A stretch of 64,000 nt of DNA from Monoplex corrugatus (GCA_030674185.1 CM060314.1:19139587-19203586), one strand, 5' to 3'; positions 45,090 through 57,309 are shown, counted from the first letter of the stretch. The notes: generated from the letters alone by a model not told the origin. Made by a program: numbers and translations.

Positions 45090-45720
45090 ACGTTTCACTG
45101 ATTTAGTATGAATTAGATGTAGTGTGTAGTATACTGCAACGATAGTAGTAATATTTCACTGCTTTGATGTCAGCTATATGTAATATGTGGTATAGTTCAA
45201 AGATAGAATGTGTCAGTGCTTTGCCACGAACTGTGTTATGTGTAGTGTAGAATGTGTCAATATAGAATGTGTAGCATAGAATGTGTAGTGTAGAATGTGT
45301 CAATATAGAATGTGGAGTATAGAACATGTCAGTGTTTTGCCACGAACTGTGTTATGTGTAGTGTAGAATGTGTCAATATAGAATGTGTAGCATAGAATGT
45401 GTAGTGTAGAATGTGTCAATATAGAATGTGGAGTATAGAACATGTCAGTGCTTTGCCACGAACTGTGTTATGTGTAGTATAGAATGTGTCAGCATAGAAT
45501 GTGTAGTGTAGAATGTGTCAATATAGAATGTGAAGTATAGAACATGTCAGTGCTTTGCCACGAACTGTGTTATGTGTAGTATAGAATGTGTAGTGTAGAA
45601 TGTGTAGTGTAGAATGTGTCAATATAGAATGTGTAGTGTAGAATGTGTCAATATAGAATATGGAGTATAGAACATGTCAGTGCTTTGCCACGAACTGTGT
45701 TATGTGTAATATAGTTCAAA
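45090..45720 (+). repeat. Complex satellite, about 118-bp higher-order unit
   Basis: The landmark gctttgccacgaactgtgtt recurs four to five times. Between landmarks are short tags such as tagaatgtgtcaatatagaa, so small repeats are nested in a larger one. Confidence 0.85.
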
Positions 45721-45811
45721 GATAAAATGTGCTACTGCCGTGGTATGAACTATGTGTATTGTGTGGCATACTTCAGAACTAGAATGGATTTGTCACTGCT
45801 TTGGTATGTAC

Positions 45812-46390
45812 TTACTTACTTTTTACTTTTTCCTTCCGCTTGTACCGGTGGGCGTCGCGGGGAGATACAGTCGTCTGTCAGCAGCAGGGCGGGTGGCCTG
45901 GAGAAGGGACATCTTGTGAGCTCTGAGGGTGTCTGCCACGGAGTCGCTCCATCGTCGTCTTGGTCTTCCTCTGGCTCTCCAGCCAGAGTATCTGGTGTTG
46001 TATGCCCGAAGAGCTGGATGGTTTAGGGGCATACGTGTGAGGTGTCCGAACCACTTGATCCTCATATGTTCGATGTGTTGTAGGATTTGTGTTGCTCCTA
46101 TCATGTCTCGTATCACTTCATTTCTGATCTTGTCCCGCCTTGTCTTGTTTACTGCTTTCCTCAGGCATTTCATTTCACAGGTGACCAGTTTTCTCTCGAG
46201 GACTTTAGTTAGGGACTATGTCTGGCACTGGTATGTCAGCGTTGGTAGAAAAATGGTGTTGATGAGTTTCGCCTTAGTGCTGGTGGGAATGCTGGGGTGT
46301 TTCAGGAGAGGGGCAAGTTGGTAGATGACTGCTTTGGCTTTCTGGCATCTGGTCTCGATTTCTCTGTCTAGTTTGCCATTTTCAGTGAAA
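45812..46390 (-). mobile_element. LINE 3' end (fourth LINE family)
   Basis: The minus strand encodes ETRCQKAKAVIYQLAPLLKH, then TFLPTLTYQCQT. After a stop come EMKCLRKAVNKTRRDKIRNE and RIKWFGHLTRMPLNHPALRAY. The tail is (AAGT)n near 45815. It splits the tatgtgtaatat-type satellite, which resumes at 46395. Confidence 0.75.
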
Positions 46391-46676
46391 ATGGTATGTA
46401 CTATGTGTAATATTTAGTATACTTCAAAGAAGCAGTGTGTCATTGCTTTGGTATGAAATATGTGCAATATGTAGTTCAAAGAATCAGTATGTTAGCGTTT
46501 TTTCATGAATTATGTGTAATGTTTAGTACAGTTTACATGTGGAACGTGTCACTGTTTTAGTATGAACTGCATGTAATGTGTAGTGAAATAGAGTTGTTGC
46601 CACTTCTCACTTGTGACTATCTCAAACTCTGCTGCAGATTTGACATGTGAGCAGTTGTTGATGTCCATGTACATAG

Positions 46677-46700
46677 AGAGAGAGAGCGAGAGAGAGAGAG

Positions 46701-46750
<50 letters not shown>
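46677..46750 (+). repeat. (AG)n microsatellite
   Basis: An AG dinucleotide tract in the receptor B intron. The surrounding 46400-47150 shows nothing else I can name. Confidence 0.95.
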
Positions 46751-46752
<2 letters not shown>

Positions 46753-47149
46753 GATTTAGATTTTAAAGTGACAGTATGTTTATACAGATAAACAGACACA
46801 CACACATATATATACATCTGCTCTTAGATACATACATATGTATGGGTAATCAAATCCTCTCACTGGACCCAGCAGATGGGCTAGACAAAGAATGATTAAA
46901 GCATCTGGCTTGCTAGTTAAAGTAGGAATTGTGAAGTTATTATACCTAATACATATATAACGAAAAATGTGGCGGTACATTATAAGCGTTTAACGACTGG
47001 TGTTCTTTGAAAGGATATTATTACACATGTCCCTAATGCTGTTATGAAAGCAGATAACTCTAGAAGTGGTAGACAGCAGAATGTTAGAAAAAACATTTAT
47101 CTTTCATTGTATTTACACTCATCTCTAATGTTGTTGTAAAAGCAGATTT

Positions 47150-48167
47150 ATACTCAACCAGTGCTAAACAGAAGAATGTTAGAAAAAGCACTTACCTTCA
47201 TTGTACTTACATTTATCCCTAATGCTATTGTAAAAACAGATGGTTCTAACAGTACCAAAATAGAAGAATTTAAAAAAAAATTATTATGAAGTAGGCTCAT
47301 CGAGTCAGTCAGGATGAGGGTATGACTTTCTTTCATTTCATCATCCAGTGAAGTTAACCACTGGAGTGCCTCAGTTTCCATTGTTAGACTGAAGTTGTGA
47401 AATCATATGTAGCGTTTTTTTCATGCATGGTGTTTCCATTCTGTTTGACAGTGAAGCCCCATCCAGATTTGTTGTTGGCGACTAAGCCATTCGTGTATAT
47501 GATTACATCTTTGGGGTTGCAACTTAGTTGCTCCATGATTAGTTGAATTTTTGCTTTCTTTCAAGTTTTAGCAGGTTTGTCTGTGACAATATAGTGAGGC
47601 CCAATCGGTGACACTCAGTATTACAGCTTGGTACAGCTGAAAGAGATGACGTTGTTCAATGCCTTTAGCCTCCATTGTTTTCAGAATTGAAAACCTTTTT
47701 TTTTTTCACATTTGAGTGTAGTGGTTTTCACGTTTTCTGAAGGTTAGCATTTTATCAAAACTGATGCCAAGGTAGAACAAGTTGTTTGTTCGTTCGATAT
47801 TGGTTCTTCTGAATGTAACTGATGGAAAGTTTTCACTCGCTGCTTTGTCGTCAAGGGAGCAGAACAGAAACTGTGCTTTGGTGGGGTTGATTGCCGATCC
47901 AGTTTCTTGACTCCACTGGTCTACGTTGTTTAGCTGTTCTGGGGCTGCTTTGTTTCTTTCTGATGCATCTTTGCCTGTCTTGTAGATGAATCCAGCAAAA
48001 GTGAGTATGCGGGCTGTTCCGTTGTTATGTAGGTCAGCAAGTCCTTTTGTGTATATGTTGCAGAGAACAGGAGAAAGTGAAGATCTTTGGGACCCCCTGA
48101 AAGATCGCCACTTTCTCCATAACATGGTTATACCAGGATACTTATAAGAATTTACATTTAGTTTCAC
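47150..48167 (-). mobile_element. I-clade-like LINE: RT and RNase H remnants
   Basis: Minus-strand frames give an RT stretch (SSLSPVLCNIYTKGLADLHN, AINPTKAQFLFCS, NLFYLGISFDK). Downstream is a decayed RNase H-like stretch (METEALQWLTSL, SHTLILTDSMSLLHN). The ILTDSMSLL signature is typical of molluscan I/nimbus-like elements. It is full of stops and directly abuts LINE-B copy 5. Confidence 0.7.
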
Positions 48168-48179
48168 ACATGCAAAATA

Positions 48180-48800
48180 ACAGCAAATGGCACAACCTTG
48201 ACACAGGTTGATAAATTTAAATACCCGGGAACGATCGTTTCATCAGACGGCAGATGCACATCAGAAATAGCCGGCAGAATCGGCCAAGCCAAAACAGCAT
48301 TCAAGAAGATGACAAGCATTCTTACCAACAAATGCCTATCAATTAACATCAGGAAGAGAGTTATTGAATGTTATATAGAACCAATACGTTGTACAGATGT
48401 GAGGCGTGGACAGTCAACAAGCAAAGCCAGAACATGATTGAGGCAGCCGAGATGTGGTTTCCAAGAAGAATGTTGAGAGTTCCATGGACAGCAAAGAAAA
48501 CAAACGAGACAGTCTTGATGGAGGCAGACACAAGTAGATCACTCATAAGGAAGATTAGGAAAAGACAGGCAACATTTATAGGCCATTTTATGAGGAAGGG
48601 GGATTTGGAGCACCTGGTCACAACGGGAAAGCTGGAGGGAAAGAGAGCACCAGGTAGACCCAGGGAGAAAATGCTGGACGGACTTGCAGAGTGGCTGGGG
48701 ACGAGGAGGGTGGGGGAGATGCTAGGGGCAACGAGAGATAGAGATAGATGGAAGTCCATGATCGCCAACGCCATGCGGCAGGGCATCTGATGATAATGAT
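48180..48800 (+). mobile_element. LINE-B copy 5
   Basis: It carries the same protein order as copy 1, from LTQVDKFKYPGTIVSSDGRC to IANAMRQGI and a (GATGAT)-like tail. One frameshift near 48390 breaks it. It is the longest, least damaged LINE-B fragment here. Confidence 0.85.
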
Positions 48801-48849
48801 GACGAGTTTCTCACATCCATAAAAACATCTTTCCTTTAATGAAAAGTAG

Positions 48850-49456
48850 CCTTCTTTTCAAGATTAATGTTTAGTCCCAATCCTCCAAAGGGATGGAATA
48901 ATTTCAAGTGATTTTGCAAGCCAACAAAGGAATATGACAGTACGACGGAACCATCGGTAAAAAGAGCACACTGAACAGATCGATTTCTGTCGGTGAGACA
49001 AAAATACCATGCTTACCTTGTTCCAAAATTTCATGAGCAAGTTCATTAATTAGAAATGAAAAGATTATTGGCGATGCCACACAACCTTGTTTCAGACCTT
49101 GCATGCATTCAAAAAAGTCTGAAACCTCATCACTACATCTTACACACGCTTTAACAGTTTTACACATATTCTTCAAAGTAGTGAGCGTATTACCTTGACT
49201 GCCAGTTTTGAATAAAACAGACCACACAATGGGACGTTTGATACTGTCATAAGCTTTGCAAGAATCTATGTATGGAACGTACAATTGGGCATTTTTTAGA
49301 AAACTGTCTCTGTCCACAAGCATAGAGAGTGAAAACACAATCAACAGTTGAGTAATTTCTGCAAAATCCAGCTTGACTCTCATCTGCCTCAGACCAACTA
49401 ATAATCGTTTGTTCAATACCTAGGTAAACATCTTGCTCAATGTGTTCATCAGACAT
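48850..49456 (-). mobile_element. LINE fragment (RT core)
   Basis: The minus strand reads EADESQAGFCRNYSTVDCVF, a decayed catalytic region (YIDSCKAYDSIKRPIVWSVL), then MQGLKQGCVASPIIFSFLIN and ELAHEILEQGKHGI. This is the order of RT motifs in RTE/CR1-like LINEs. The YADD box is not intact. Confidence 0.7.
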
Positions 49457-49477
49457 ACTTCTCTGGAATCATCTGTA

Positions 49478-49479
49478 TC

Positions 49480-49550
<71 letters not shown>

Positions 49551-49829
49551 TAGACAGAGAGAGAGTGAGAGAGAGAGAGTGAGAGAGAGTGAGAGAGAGA
49601 GAGACAGAGATAGAGCCACAGAGAGACGGAGACAGAGAGAGAGAGGGAGACAGACAGAGAGAGAGAGAGAGACAGACAGACAGAGACAGAGACAGATAGT
49701 GACAGAGAGACACAGAGACAGACATAGATAGAGAGAGGGAGAGAGAGAGAGAGACAGAGACAGAGAGACACAGAGACAGAGACAGAGATAGTGAGACAGA
49801 GTGAGAGAGACAGAGAGAGAGAGGAGACA

Positions 49830-49860
<31 letters not shown>

Positions 49861-50027
49861 CACAGAGACAGAGAGAGAGAGAGGGAGAGAGAGAGAGAGA
49901 CAGACAGAGAACAGAGACAGACAGAGACAGAGAGACACAGAGACATAGAGTGTGAGAGAGTGGGGGGGGGAGACAGACAGACAGATAGAGAAAGAGAGAT
50001 AGAGAGAGAGAGAGAGGGGGGAGAGAA

Positions 50028-50062
<35 letters not shown>

Positions 50063-50066
50063 AGAG
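49478..50066 (+). repeat. 590-bp (AG)n/(ACAG)n tract next to the receptor B CUB exon
   Basis: A compound purine tract on the + strand, i.e. CT-rich in the transcript, begins 8 bases past the donor at 50074. Long Ser-Leu frames are artefacts. Confidence 0.95.
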
Positions 50067-50074
50067 TCACTTAC

Positions 50075-50430
50075 CTTGTGGTAAGTGATTAACATGCGAA
50101 AGCCTGACCAAATTCTTTGTCTCTGCATGGTCGTTTCACCATACGTGACGGTAATGACTGTACTTTCGAAAACCTGTGGTGCATTGGGAAGGCCACATAC
50201 AAAGTCTTTTAAGTCGTGCTTGATCTTGTGGGGTCCAACCCTGATTGATAAACGCCAGTAACAGCGGCCATTCTTAGTGTAAGGCAGGATGCTTGCCATC
50301 AAAGTCGTGTAACCGGGTGGAGCGTGCACTGTTTGCCTAGATGTCCATTGCATGAGCGGAAGTGAAACACGGTAGTACAGTCTTTCAGGAGTCAGGGACA
50401 GACGATCGTAGTGAACTCTTTCCACAATGT
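50075..50430 (-). CDS. Receptor B: CUB-like domain exon
   Basis: It is bounded by atgccttgcag|AC (start 50430, phase 1) and CACAAG|GTAAGTG (end 50075, phase 0). The 118 residues read from IVERVHYDRLSL to SGFRMLITYHK. The length of about 110, alternating strands and the terminal SGFRMLITYH resemble a CUB domain (typically ending GFxLxY). CUB domains mediate protein-protein contact outside the cell, which fits the ectodomain of a receptor. Its start phase matches the 54185 exon and its end phase the 43329 exon. Only two Cys are present (CYW and FVCG), so the usual pair of CUB disulfides is not complete here. This assignment is by pattern, not alignment. Confidence 0.7.
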
Positions 50431-50574
50431 CTGCAAGGCATTGTCGCGATGGTCTTGAATGAATGGTTCAGTGAAAAATAACACAACTTACTACCGTATA
50501 TTTAGTGGTTATGTCTTTTAAAACAAAACAAAAACATTGTTATTTTAATAATTATCATTATTTTTTTTTTATTG

Positions 50575-50604
50575 TTACCATCATTCTCATCATCATCATC
50601 ATCA

Positions 50605-50635
<31 letters not shown>

Positions 50636-50700
50636 TGTCATCGTCTCATCATCAACATCTGCAGCAGCAGAAGCAGCAGCAGCATCACCATCATTATAAT
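50575..50700 (+). repeat. (ATC)n/(GTC)n/(AGC)n trinucleotide cluster
   Basis: Successive trinucleotide repeats in the receptor B intron. Confidence 0.95.
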
Positions 50701-51069
50701 GGTTATTATTAACTATGTTAAAATCTTAAATATCTATAATATAATACCAATGAGAAAATATTTCATTTACTGTAAATAGTTAATTGATTAGAGTCAATTC
50801 CCAGCAACAAACATTTGCTTTTACCCCCAGCTTCGAAAAGAGATTGATTAAGCTGTTGGTTTATGCGCAGATTTACGGCCTATGTCAGAATTATTTTTGT
50901 ATTTCTCCCACCATAATTTTTTGGCATTAGCAGCATAAGTGCACACAGAATTTCTTCTGATCTCAAAGACGTAGTCTTGAGAAGACTGAAACTGGTTTTT
51001 CCAGTGTCAGAGAAAGGCACATTTTTGAAAAACAATTAAGCATGATAAAGAACTGAATCTTCTGCAGAC

Positions 51070-51950
51070 CATTAAAACGCATTTGACAGGATAGAGACGC
51101 GGTGTGGAGAGCGCACTGACTGGTATGACGTGACATCTGGAGTGAGACAAGGTTGTGTCCTGTCACAACTACTTTTTCTGAGTTTACATAGACAAGATCA
51201 CGAGAGAAGCAAACGCAGACCAAGAAATTTTAACAAAATATTGTTTACAGACGGTCAGAAGTTAGCACAGGAAAAAAGAAGACTACAGTGTATCCATATT
51301 TGCCTTGCAACATTAAAGTCAACATCAGCGAAGCCAGATTGATGAAAGTCAGCAGAACATCAGGCAATCAACACCAATGACCTTAAATTGATACGAATGA
51401 ATCCAAACAACTTGCAAACATTTTCAAAAGAGAGATGGAAACAAAATCCAGAGAACAATGTCAGTTCTCAACTTGACCAACTCCTGAAATATCCCAACAT
51501 TCCTACTGAAACAAAAGCTGAGCTACTCAGTTCTGTTTTTATCCTCATAGGCACCCTGACATCCCAGAACCAGACTTGGACTCTGGCCCAGCTCCTGGAG
51601 CATAAAAATTACCACCTGTAAAAAGCAGTTTTGAGAAGGGTTGTCAACAAGGCCAGGTGAAACACACATGAAACAGCAAAATCAGCAGAGCAGCAAGTGG
51701 TCCTGATGAGGCTCTGCACCAGCCACAACCGGCTGAACGCTCTCGTGAACAGCAAGTCCAAGCTGATGCCTTCACCAAACCTACCCCTCTTGTCAAGAGA
51801 ACCAGACAGTTGAGTGTATATTGCAGCATATGACATGTATCAATTGGAGCGACATAACACATGGCCGACTGTAACTCCTCTGACAACCAAGCTCCATGGC
51901 AGACAGCTTAAACTAGAAAAAAGGGCCGCATTCATCGCCTGAACGAAAGA
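51070..51950 (+). mobile_element. Decayed LINE remnants
   Basis: RT motif B (TSGVRQGCVLSQLLF, about 51128-51175) is followed by a post-RT segment (LLKYPNIPTETKAELLSSVF), then MRLCTSHNRLNALV-like sequence at about 51705 as found at the end of I-type LINEs. At least two elements may be juxtaposed. Nothing is intact. Confidence 0.6.
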
Positions 51951-53099
51951 AGACGAGAAATGGATTGCAATACTTGGCCATCATTAGATTCATAAGCAGA
52001 GGATTCTTTTCCTGCCCCATCTTCTGCACATTTTTGTCACTACCATCGCGCCGCTTATTTTGAATCTCCAACACATCTCCAAACCTACCCAAAACTGAGG
52101 TCATCATGAAGAACAGGGCCTGAAAGACAACAAGATTAGAAACAGTTTTTACAGTACTATGGTGATGAGAACGAAGATGATACCGATGATGTTACTGAGG
52201 TCCAGTTTTGAACTGAGACTGTAGAGAATCAAGTGATCTTGTCATCTGAGCAGAATGCAATCTCACCAGCTGGATCAACGAGCATATAAGAAAGAGATAT
52301 CACGATTTCAATAAAGAAGCAGACCGAGCAAGACCTGGACTGATGGTGTAAAGGAGGCTTTGGCATCACACGGCATTGTAATTCTGTTCACCTCAGACTT
52401 TCCAACTCACTGTTGACTGTCCGACTTTTTCTCTCGACACCCATGAGGGTTATAACAGACAACTGAAATAAGAGAAAGTTATGACAGATCCAGGGATGGG
52501 AGGCCAAGATGTCAAACAAGGACATTAACGCTCACCGGGTCATGTAACTATCACCTTTATCGCGGTACGGGTTTGATTCCGACTGGAAGCAGGATCTTCC
52601 ATTTGATGAGCATGTCTTCATGACTTTTGTCTGGGTATTCTGACTTCTTTCTGTCCCCTTTCTCTTTCTTCACCGCGGTTGTATTCACAATAATACACCC
52701 ATATCAAAATAGGTTAAGCCTAGTTTCATGAACTCGGTCCATCTTGTTGCTGACCAAACCATGAAGACAACTGTCTTTAATCATCTACAAATGCATTTAA
52801 AACACTGCTACTAACGAGATACTGAAAAGTTAATGGAATGTTGAAAACGTGGTTTTAAGCTTTAACTACACCGCTGCTGACTTTATACCGTAAACTGTCT
52901 GATGATTTAGTCTGATGTATTTCCTTTAGTTGACACAGTGTTGTGATCAACTACACTGTTAATGTTACTAATACAATGCAAGAATAATGTCGCAGACATC
53001 TGCACGATTTCGAGGCCAATTTTTGAAAATCAGTGTGTAAGGGGTGTATGTCAGTCCGTTATGGACTTTACGTTGAAACTCATTATCAGTACATATACA
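51951..53099. other. Receptor B intron, no gene seen
   Basis: Old LINE-like fragments may be present (52290-52420), but none is clear enough to name. Confidence 0.4.
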
Positions 53100-53832
53100 G
53101 GGTAGATGCAGCAGGCAAAAAGGCTAGCCTAAACTCGAACGCCAAGAAAACAAAAGTGCTACATATCAAAGGAAGACACTGAAAACAATCATGACATCTT
53201 AATTAACAATGTTCAAAAATGTTAAGGATTTCTAATATCTTGGTTCTGTAAAAACTGACGATGGAACCTGCTCCAAAGACATCAAAATAAGAATTGGAAT
53301 AGAAAAGCAAAAAAATTGTCCAACTCAACAACACCTGGAAAGACAGAAAATACCAACTGGCCTGAAAGTTAGACTTTTAAAATGTTTCATCTGGCCAGTC
53401 ATGATTTATGGCTGGCAAGCCTTGACTCTAAGAAAAACTGATTGCAGAAGAATTGACGCAACAAAGATGTGGTTTTATCAGAGACTACTACGTGTCAAAT
53501 GGACAGACAGAAGAACTAATGAAAGTGTCCTGGAAGAACTTAATACCACCAGAAAACTACTAGCAGACATCAACAAGAGAAGATTAAAATACATTGGCCA
53601 TGTGTCATTCAGCAAGAACGCAGACCCCATGGCTACCATCTTTCAAGGAAAACCAATGGCAAAAAGTAAGAAAGGCAGATCTCCAATTTCATACATCAAG
53701 AACATAAGCAACATCAGTGGCCTAAATATTCAAGATTTTGTCCACAAAAGTCAAGACAGAGCGGCCTGGAGGCAGATGGTAGTATCAAAATGTGCAGCGG
53801 CCAACACCGAACTCGGTGACGCCGGCGGGTGA
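53100..53832 (+). mobile_element. LINE fragment, post-RT to C-terminus
   Basis: The plus frame 53401-53832 reads YGWQALTLRKTDCRRIDATK, MWFYQRLLRVKWTDRRTNES and KRRLKYIGHVSFSKNADPMA to a stop, with frameshifted KTKVLHIK-like sequence ahead. It differs from LINE-B. Confidence 0.75.
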
Positions 53833-54184
53833 GACATTATTGAAAATATTCTTTCAAATAATATTTGGCAGTCTGACTGTAGCAGACGCAGAACACTTGC
53901 CCTCCAATCTGACTGCACAAATGCGAATCATGCACGGGCAAAGTGTGTGCTCGCAGCTTTCCACATACAGTTTGTGAAAGGTAAAGCAACGAGTCAGAAG
54001 GTATTGGCACCACTAGTACATACGTTGGCCCCATGACTTCTCTACCACATCACTCGCCTATGACTTTAGAGTTACAGGACAGCCTTTACCTTTTGACATA
54101 GGGCATCAGATCGGATGTAAATGTCACATTTGTTGAACTAGCAACTAGCGCAAATGTGTAGTGGGCACTTACATTGTTACTTAC

Positions 54185-54838
54185 CTAATGTTGGGGACAT
54201 TCTGTAATGCATCAGTCTATTGTCCAGTAGAAAATAGTCAGCTTGTATATCTAGCTGGAATGTGTAGGATGCACTAACATTCGTCAAGTCCAGCAGAATT
54301 AGAACATCCTTATCCCGGCTGGAGTAATCCAGCAACACTTCTCGCACATCTTCACACCCTGTCCAGGTGTGTACACAACACGAACTGGGCTCGTCGTTAT
54401 CTATCACCGTGATGGAATTGCCAGGTACACATGTTTGTAGCTTACGAACAACAGTGACGCACGCTTTACTGCTGGTGATGTGAAGCCGGCAGCGTGCCGG
54501 ATGTCTTGGAGCCTCAGTGTCTGACTGCACGTAACTGATGGTCATGGTTTTCACTTTGGCTGATAGACTAAGACTACCGTTGCTGGCCAGGCACCGCGAC
54601 ACTTCTTCCCTCGTTATCTCCCCTGTCTGTCGTTTGACCGTCTGAACTTCTTCCCTCATTATCTCCCCTGTGTGACGTTCGCCAATCTGGATTTTATCTT
54701 TCGTTATTTCCTCTGTATGACTTTCGGCAATCTGCACTTCTTCACTCGTTATCTTCCCTGAATGTCGTTTGGCAATCTTGACGTCGGTCCCTGATTTCCT
54801 GGTTCCATGCCTCAGCTTGTTGTGGTGGTCGTCTGCTG
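54185..54838 (-). CDS. Receptor B: novel extracellular exon with 4 x 15-residue repeats
   Basis: The end is ATTAG|GTAAGT (54185, phase 1), fitting the CUB exon exactly. For the start I prefer the acceptor cttttcctttccaacag before 54838 (phase 1); atcaacag before 54913 is possible and has the same phase. Residues encoded by 54779-54600 are four tandem 15-mers (KIAKRHSGKITSEEV, QIAESHTEEITKDKI, QIGERHTGEIMREEV, QTVKRQTGEITREEV), charged and helix-prone. A Cys-containing part of about 135 residues follows (SRCLASNGSLSLSAKV to LDNRLMHYRMSPTL), possibly a diverged CUB-like fold with alternating hydrophobic strands. I do not recognise a named domain. Placement in the ectodomain N-terminal to the CUB-like exon is inferred from exon order. 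Confidence 0.6.
54600..54779 (-). repeat. 45-bp in-frame repeat, 4 copies, inside the receptor B exon
   Basis: Each 45-base unit encodes 15 residues centred on HTGEI-REEVQ. The units differ at several positions but keep length and frame, suggesting selection on the protein. Confidence 0.85.
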
Positions 54839-54939
54839 CTGTTGGAAAGGAAAAGATGTTGTTTGCCTTCGTGTACCAAGGATTGATGGACAGATCATGA
54901 GGCAGCACACCATCTGTTGATCACAAAGTGCACATAACT

Positions 54940-55138
54940 TCTCTCTGTCTGTCTCTCTCTCTCTGTCTCTCTCTCTCTGTTCTCTCTGTCTTTCTCTGTG
55001 TCTCTCTCTGTCTCCGTCTGTCTGTCTGTCTGTCTCTCTCTGTCTCTCTCTCTGTCTCTCTGTGTGTCTCTCTCTGTCTGTCTGTCTCTCTCTGTCTCTG
55101 TCTCTCTGTCTCTCTCTGTGTCTGTCTCTGTCTCTCTC
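54940..55138 (+). repeat. (CT)n/(CTGT)n microsatellite
   Basis: A pyrimidine-rich tract. The Ser-Leu-Cys frames are artefacts. Confidence 0.95.
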
Positions 55139-55139
55139 A

Positions 55140-56600
55140 TATCAAAATAAATGTGTAATTGTTAGACATGAATATAAACACTTACGAAAAAGAAAGACAG
55201 AGCACCTTGATAAAGCAGTTATTGATAAACTAGTTCATCCTATTAAAAATCAAAACGAATTCTGGAATACTGTTAATAAATTTACATTAAGAAGAAAACA
55301 ATCTACAAGTAATATTACGATGAGTATGTGGTTCCACCACTTTAAAGCAATTTACTTTAAGAAGAAAACAAATCTACAAGTAATATTACGATGAATATGT
55401 GGTTTCACCATTTTAATGCTTAATTACAGACTGATATTGATAATGATAACGCACAGAATGAAGTCGGATTAGTTGATGAGAGTGGTGGCTAAAATGAACC
55501 ATCCACTATCAAAAGAGGAAGTACAATTTGCAATGAGGAAACTGAAGAACCGGAAAGCTGCTGGTCCAGATGATATCATAGGCGAATATTATAAGAATTC
55601 ATGTGAGCAAGTAATGCACTTTTTCTTAAAGTTGTTCAGTACTTTGTTTGATAATGGAGAATTTCCCCCACTCTGGACCAAATCTACTGTTGTACCACTT
55701 TTAGATAAAGGAGATATTAATAATTCCAATAATTATATAGGAATCTGGATTAGTGAGGTAATTAGTCAACTATTTAGCATAATAATCAATAATTGACTGC
55801 AAGAATGGATAGAAGAACATAAAATCACTGATGACCATCAAGCTGGTTTCAAAAAGGGACATCAACTATGATCGTGTGTTTACTTTGTAAGCTCTTGTGC
55901 AGAAACAGTTTTGCTTTTTAATCGGAAACTATTTGTGGCACTTAGTGATTTTGAAAAAAGCGTTTGATTTAGTCAATAGAAATATGCTTTGGCCTATTCT
56001 TCTCAAAAACAACATAAAAGCTAAACTGTATTAATGTATCTATCAGAAGCATGTATGGTCTGGTAAAGTCCAGGATTCGATGTGGTACTAAACTTACAGA
56101 CTATTTTAACTGCGCTGCAGGAGTAAAACAAGAATATCCATGGAGTCCAGTGTTATTCTCTCTTCTTTTATAAATGATTTGACAATTGAGGTGATTAACA
56201 GTGGAAGAGATGGTGCTGTTTCGTTTCGTGAAGCTTTCGAGTTATTTATTCTTTTGCTGGCTGACGATGTAGTTTTGATGGCAGAAACAGTCTTTGCACT
56301 CCAAACCCAGTTAAACAGTCTGCAACGTGCAGCAGCTGTACTTAATTTAAAGGCCAGTATGTCTTAAAGTAATATCATAGTATTTAGAAATGGTGGGTAC
56401 TTGGGTGCAAGGGAACGGACTATGCCTGTGGTGAATGTGTACAAGTATCTTGGAATATTGTTCTCTACTCGTCTGTAACATGCAAGAATTTCTCAAGCAG
56501 AGATCTGTGTCATTTGCGTGGAAGGCGAGAAGTGCAAGAGACCAGAGTGGTTGTATTAGAGAAATGTCACATCCTTCCATGATGCTTTCAACTGCTATCA
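55140..56600 (+). mobile_element. Decayed LINE with RT domain
   Basis: In order on the + strand: a linker ([20 protein letters not shown]), RT start (LSKEEVQFAMRKLKNRKAAG, PDDIIGEYYKN), the TVVPLLDKGD segment, a frameshifted GVKQ region, and the catalytic box as LADDVV (usual YADD). A YKYLGILFS end follows. Many stops. A stretch near 55314-55400 duplicates 55290-55340. Confidence 0.75.
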
Positions 56601-56689
56601 TGAGATGCTGGTTTCGTTCACAAAATGAATACTAAATAAACAAACAAACAACATAATAAATAAACGAATAAATAAAAACATAAATAGCT

Positions 56690-56793
56690 AGCTAGCTAGC
56701 TAGAAAGAAAGAAAGACAGACAGATAGACAGATAGGTAGATAGATAGATAGACATATATATAGATAGATAGATAGATATACAGACAGACAGAC

Positions 56794-56828
<35 letters not shown>

Positions 56829-56971
56829 TAGATAGATAGACAGATAGATCGATAGATAGATAGATAGATAGACAGATAGATAGATAGATGAATGAATGAA
56901 TGCATAAATAAATGAATGAACAAAAAAATAAATAAATGATAAACAAATAAATAAATAGATAAACAAACGAA

Positions 56972-57000
<29 letters not shown>
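56690..57000 (+). repeat. (GATA)n/(GACA)n satellite followed by (AAATA)n
   Basis: GATA and GACA tetranucleotides are intermixed at 56712-56890, then AATA/AATG-type repeats run to 57000. The minus-strand Tyr-Leu-Ser frames are artefacts. Confidence 0.95.
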
Positions 57001-57003
<3 letters not shown>

Positions 57004-57309
57004 GGAATCAAACAAACAGTGACTTTGTCGCCAAATCGGTTGTCCTCCTCATCAGATGAGTCCTTCGCACATGGATACACTGCACTGAGCATGGAGTAGT
57101 GTAAGAATACACGTTTATGGACAGATGGTTTTGGCAGTACAGAAGGAAACTTTTCTCAGATTACATTTTTGTTGTTGTCTATCTTGGTTTTATTTCAGTC
57201 ATGCTTCCACATATATGTGACTGGCACTGTGGGTGTAGATCTATTTTATAATTTCTCTTTTAGAGGCAAAAAATATAACCAACTGAAATCAGTAATGGCT
57301 AATTTCTAA

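Noticed and set aside
49420..50070. Long Ser-Leu frame continuous with the receptor B CUB exon
   Set aside because: It is a translation of a CT microsatellite beyond a clear GTAAGT donor.
56700..57092. LDLa-like CAKDSSDEEDN on the minus strand
   Set aside because: Only one Cys, no flanking LDLa Cys pattern, and the frame runs into a tetranucleotide satellite.
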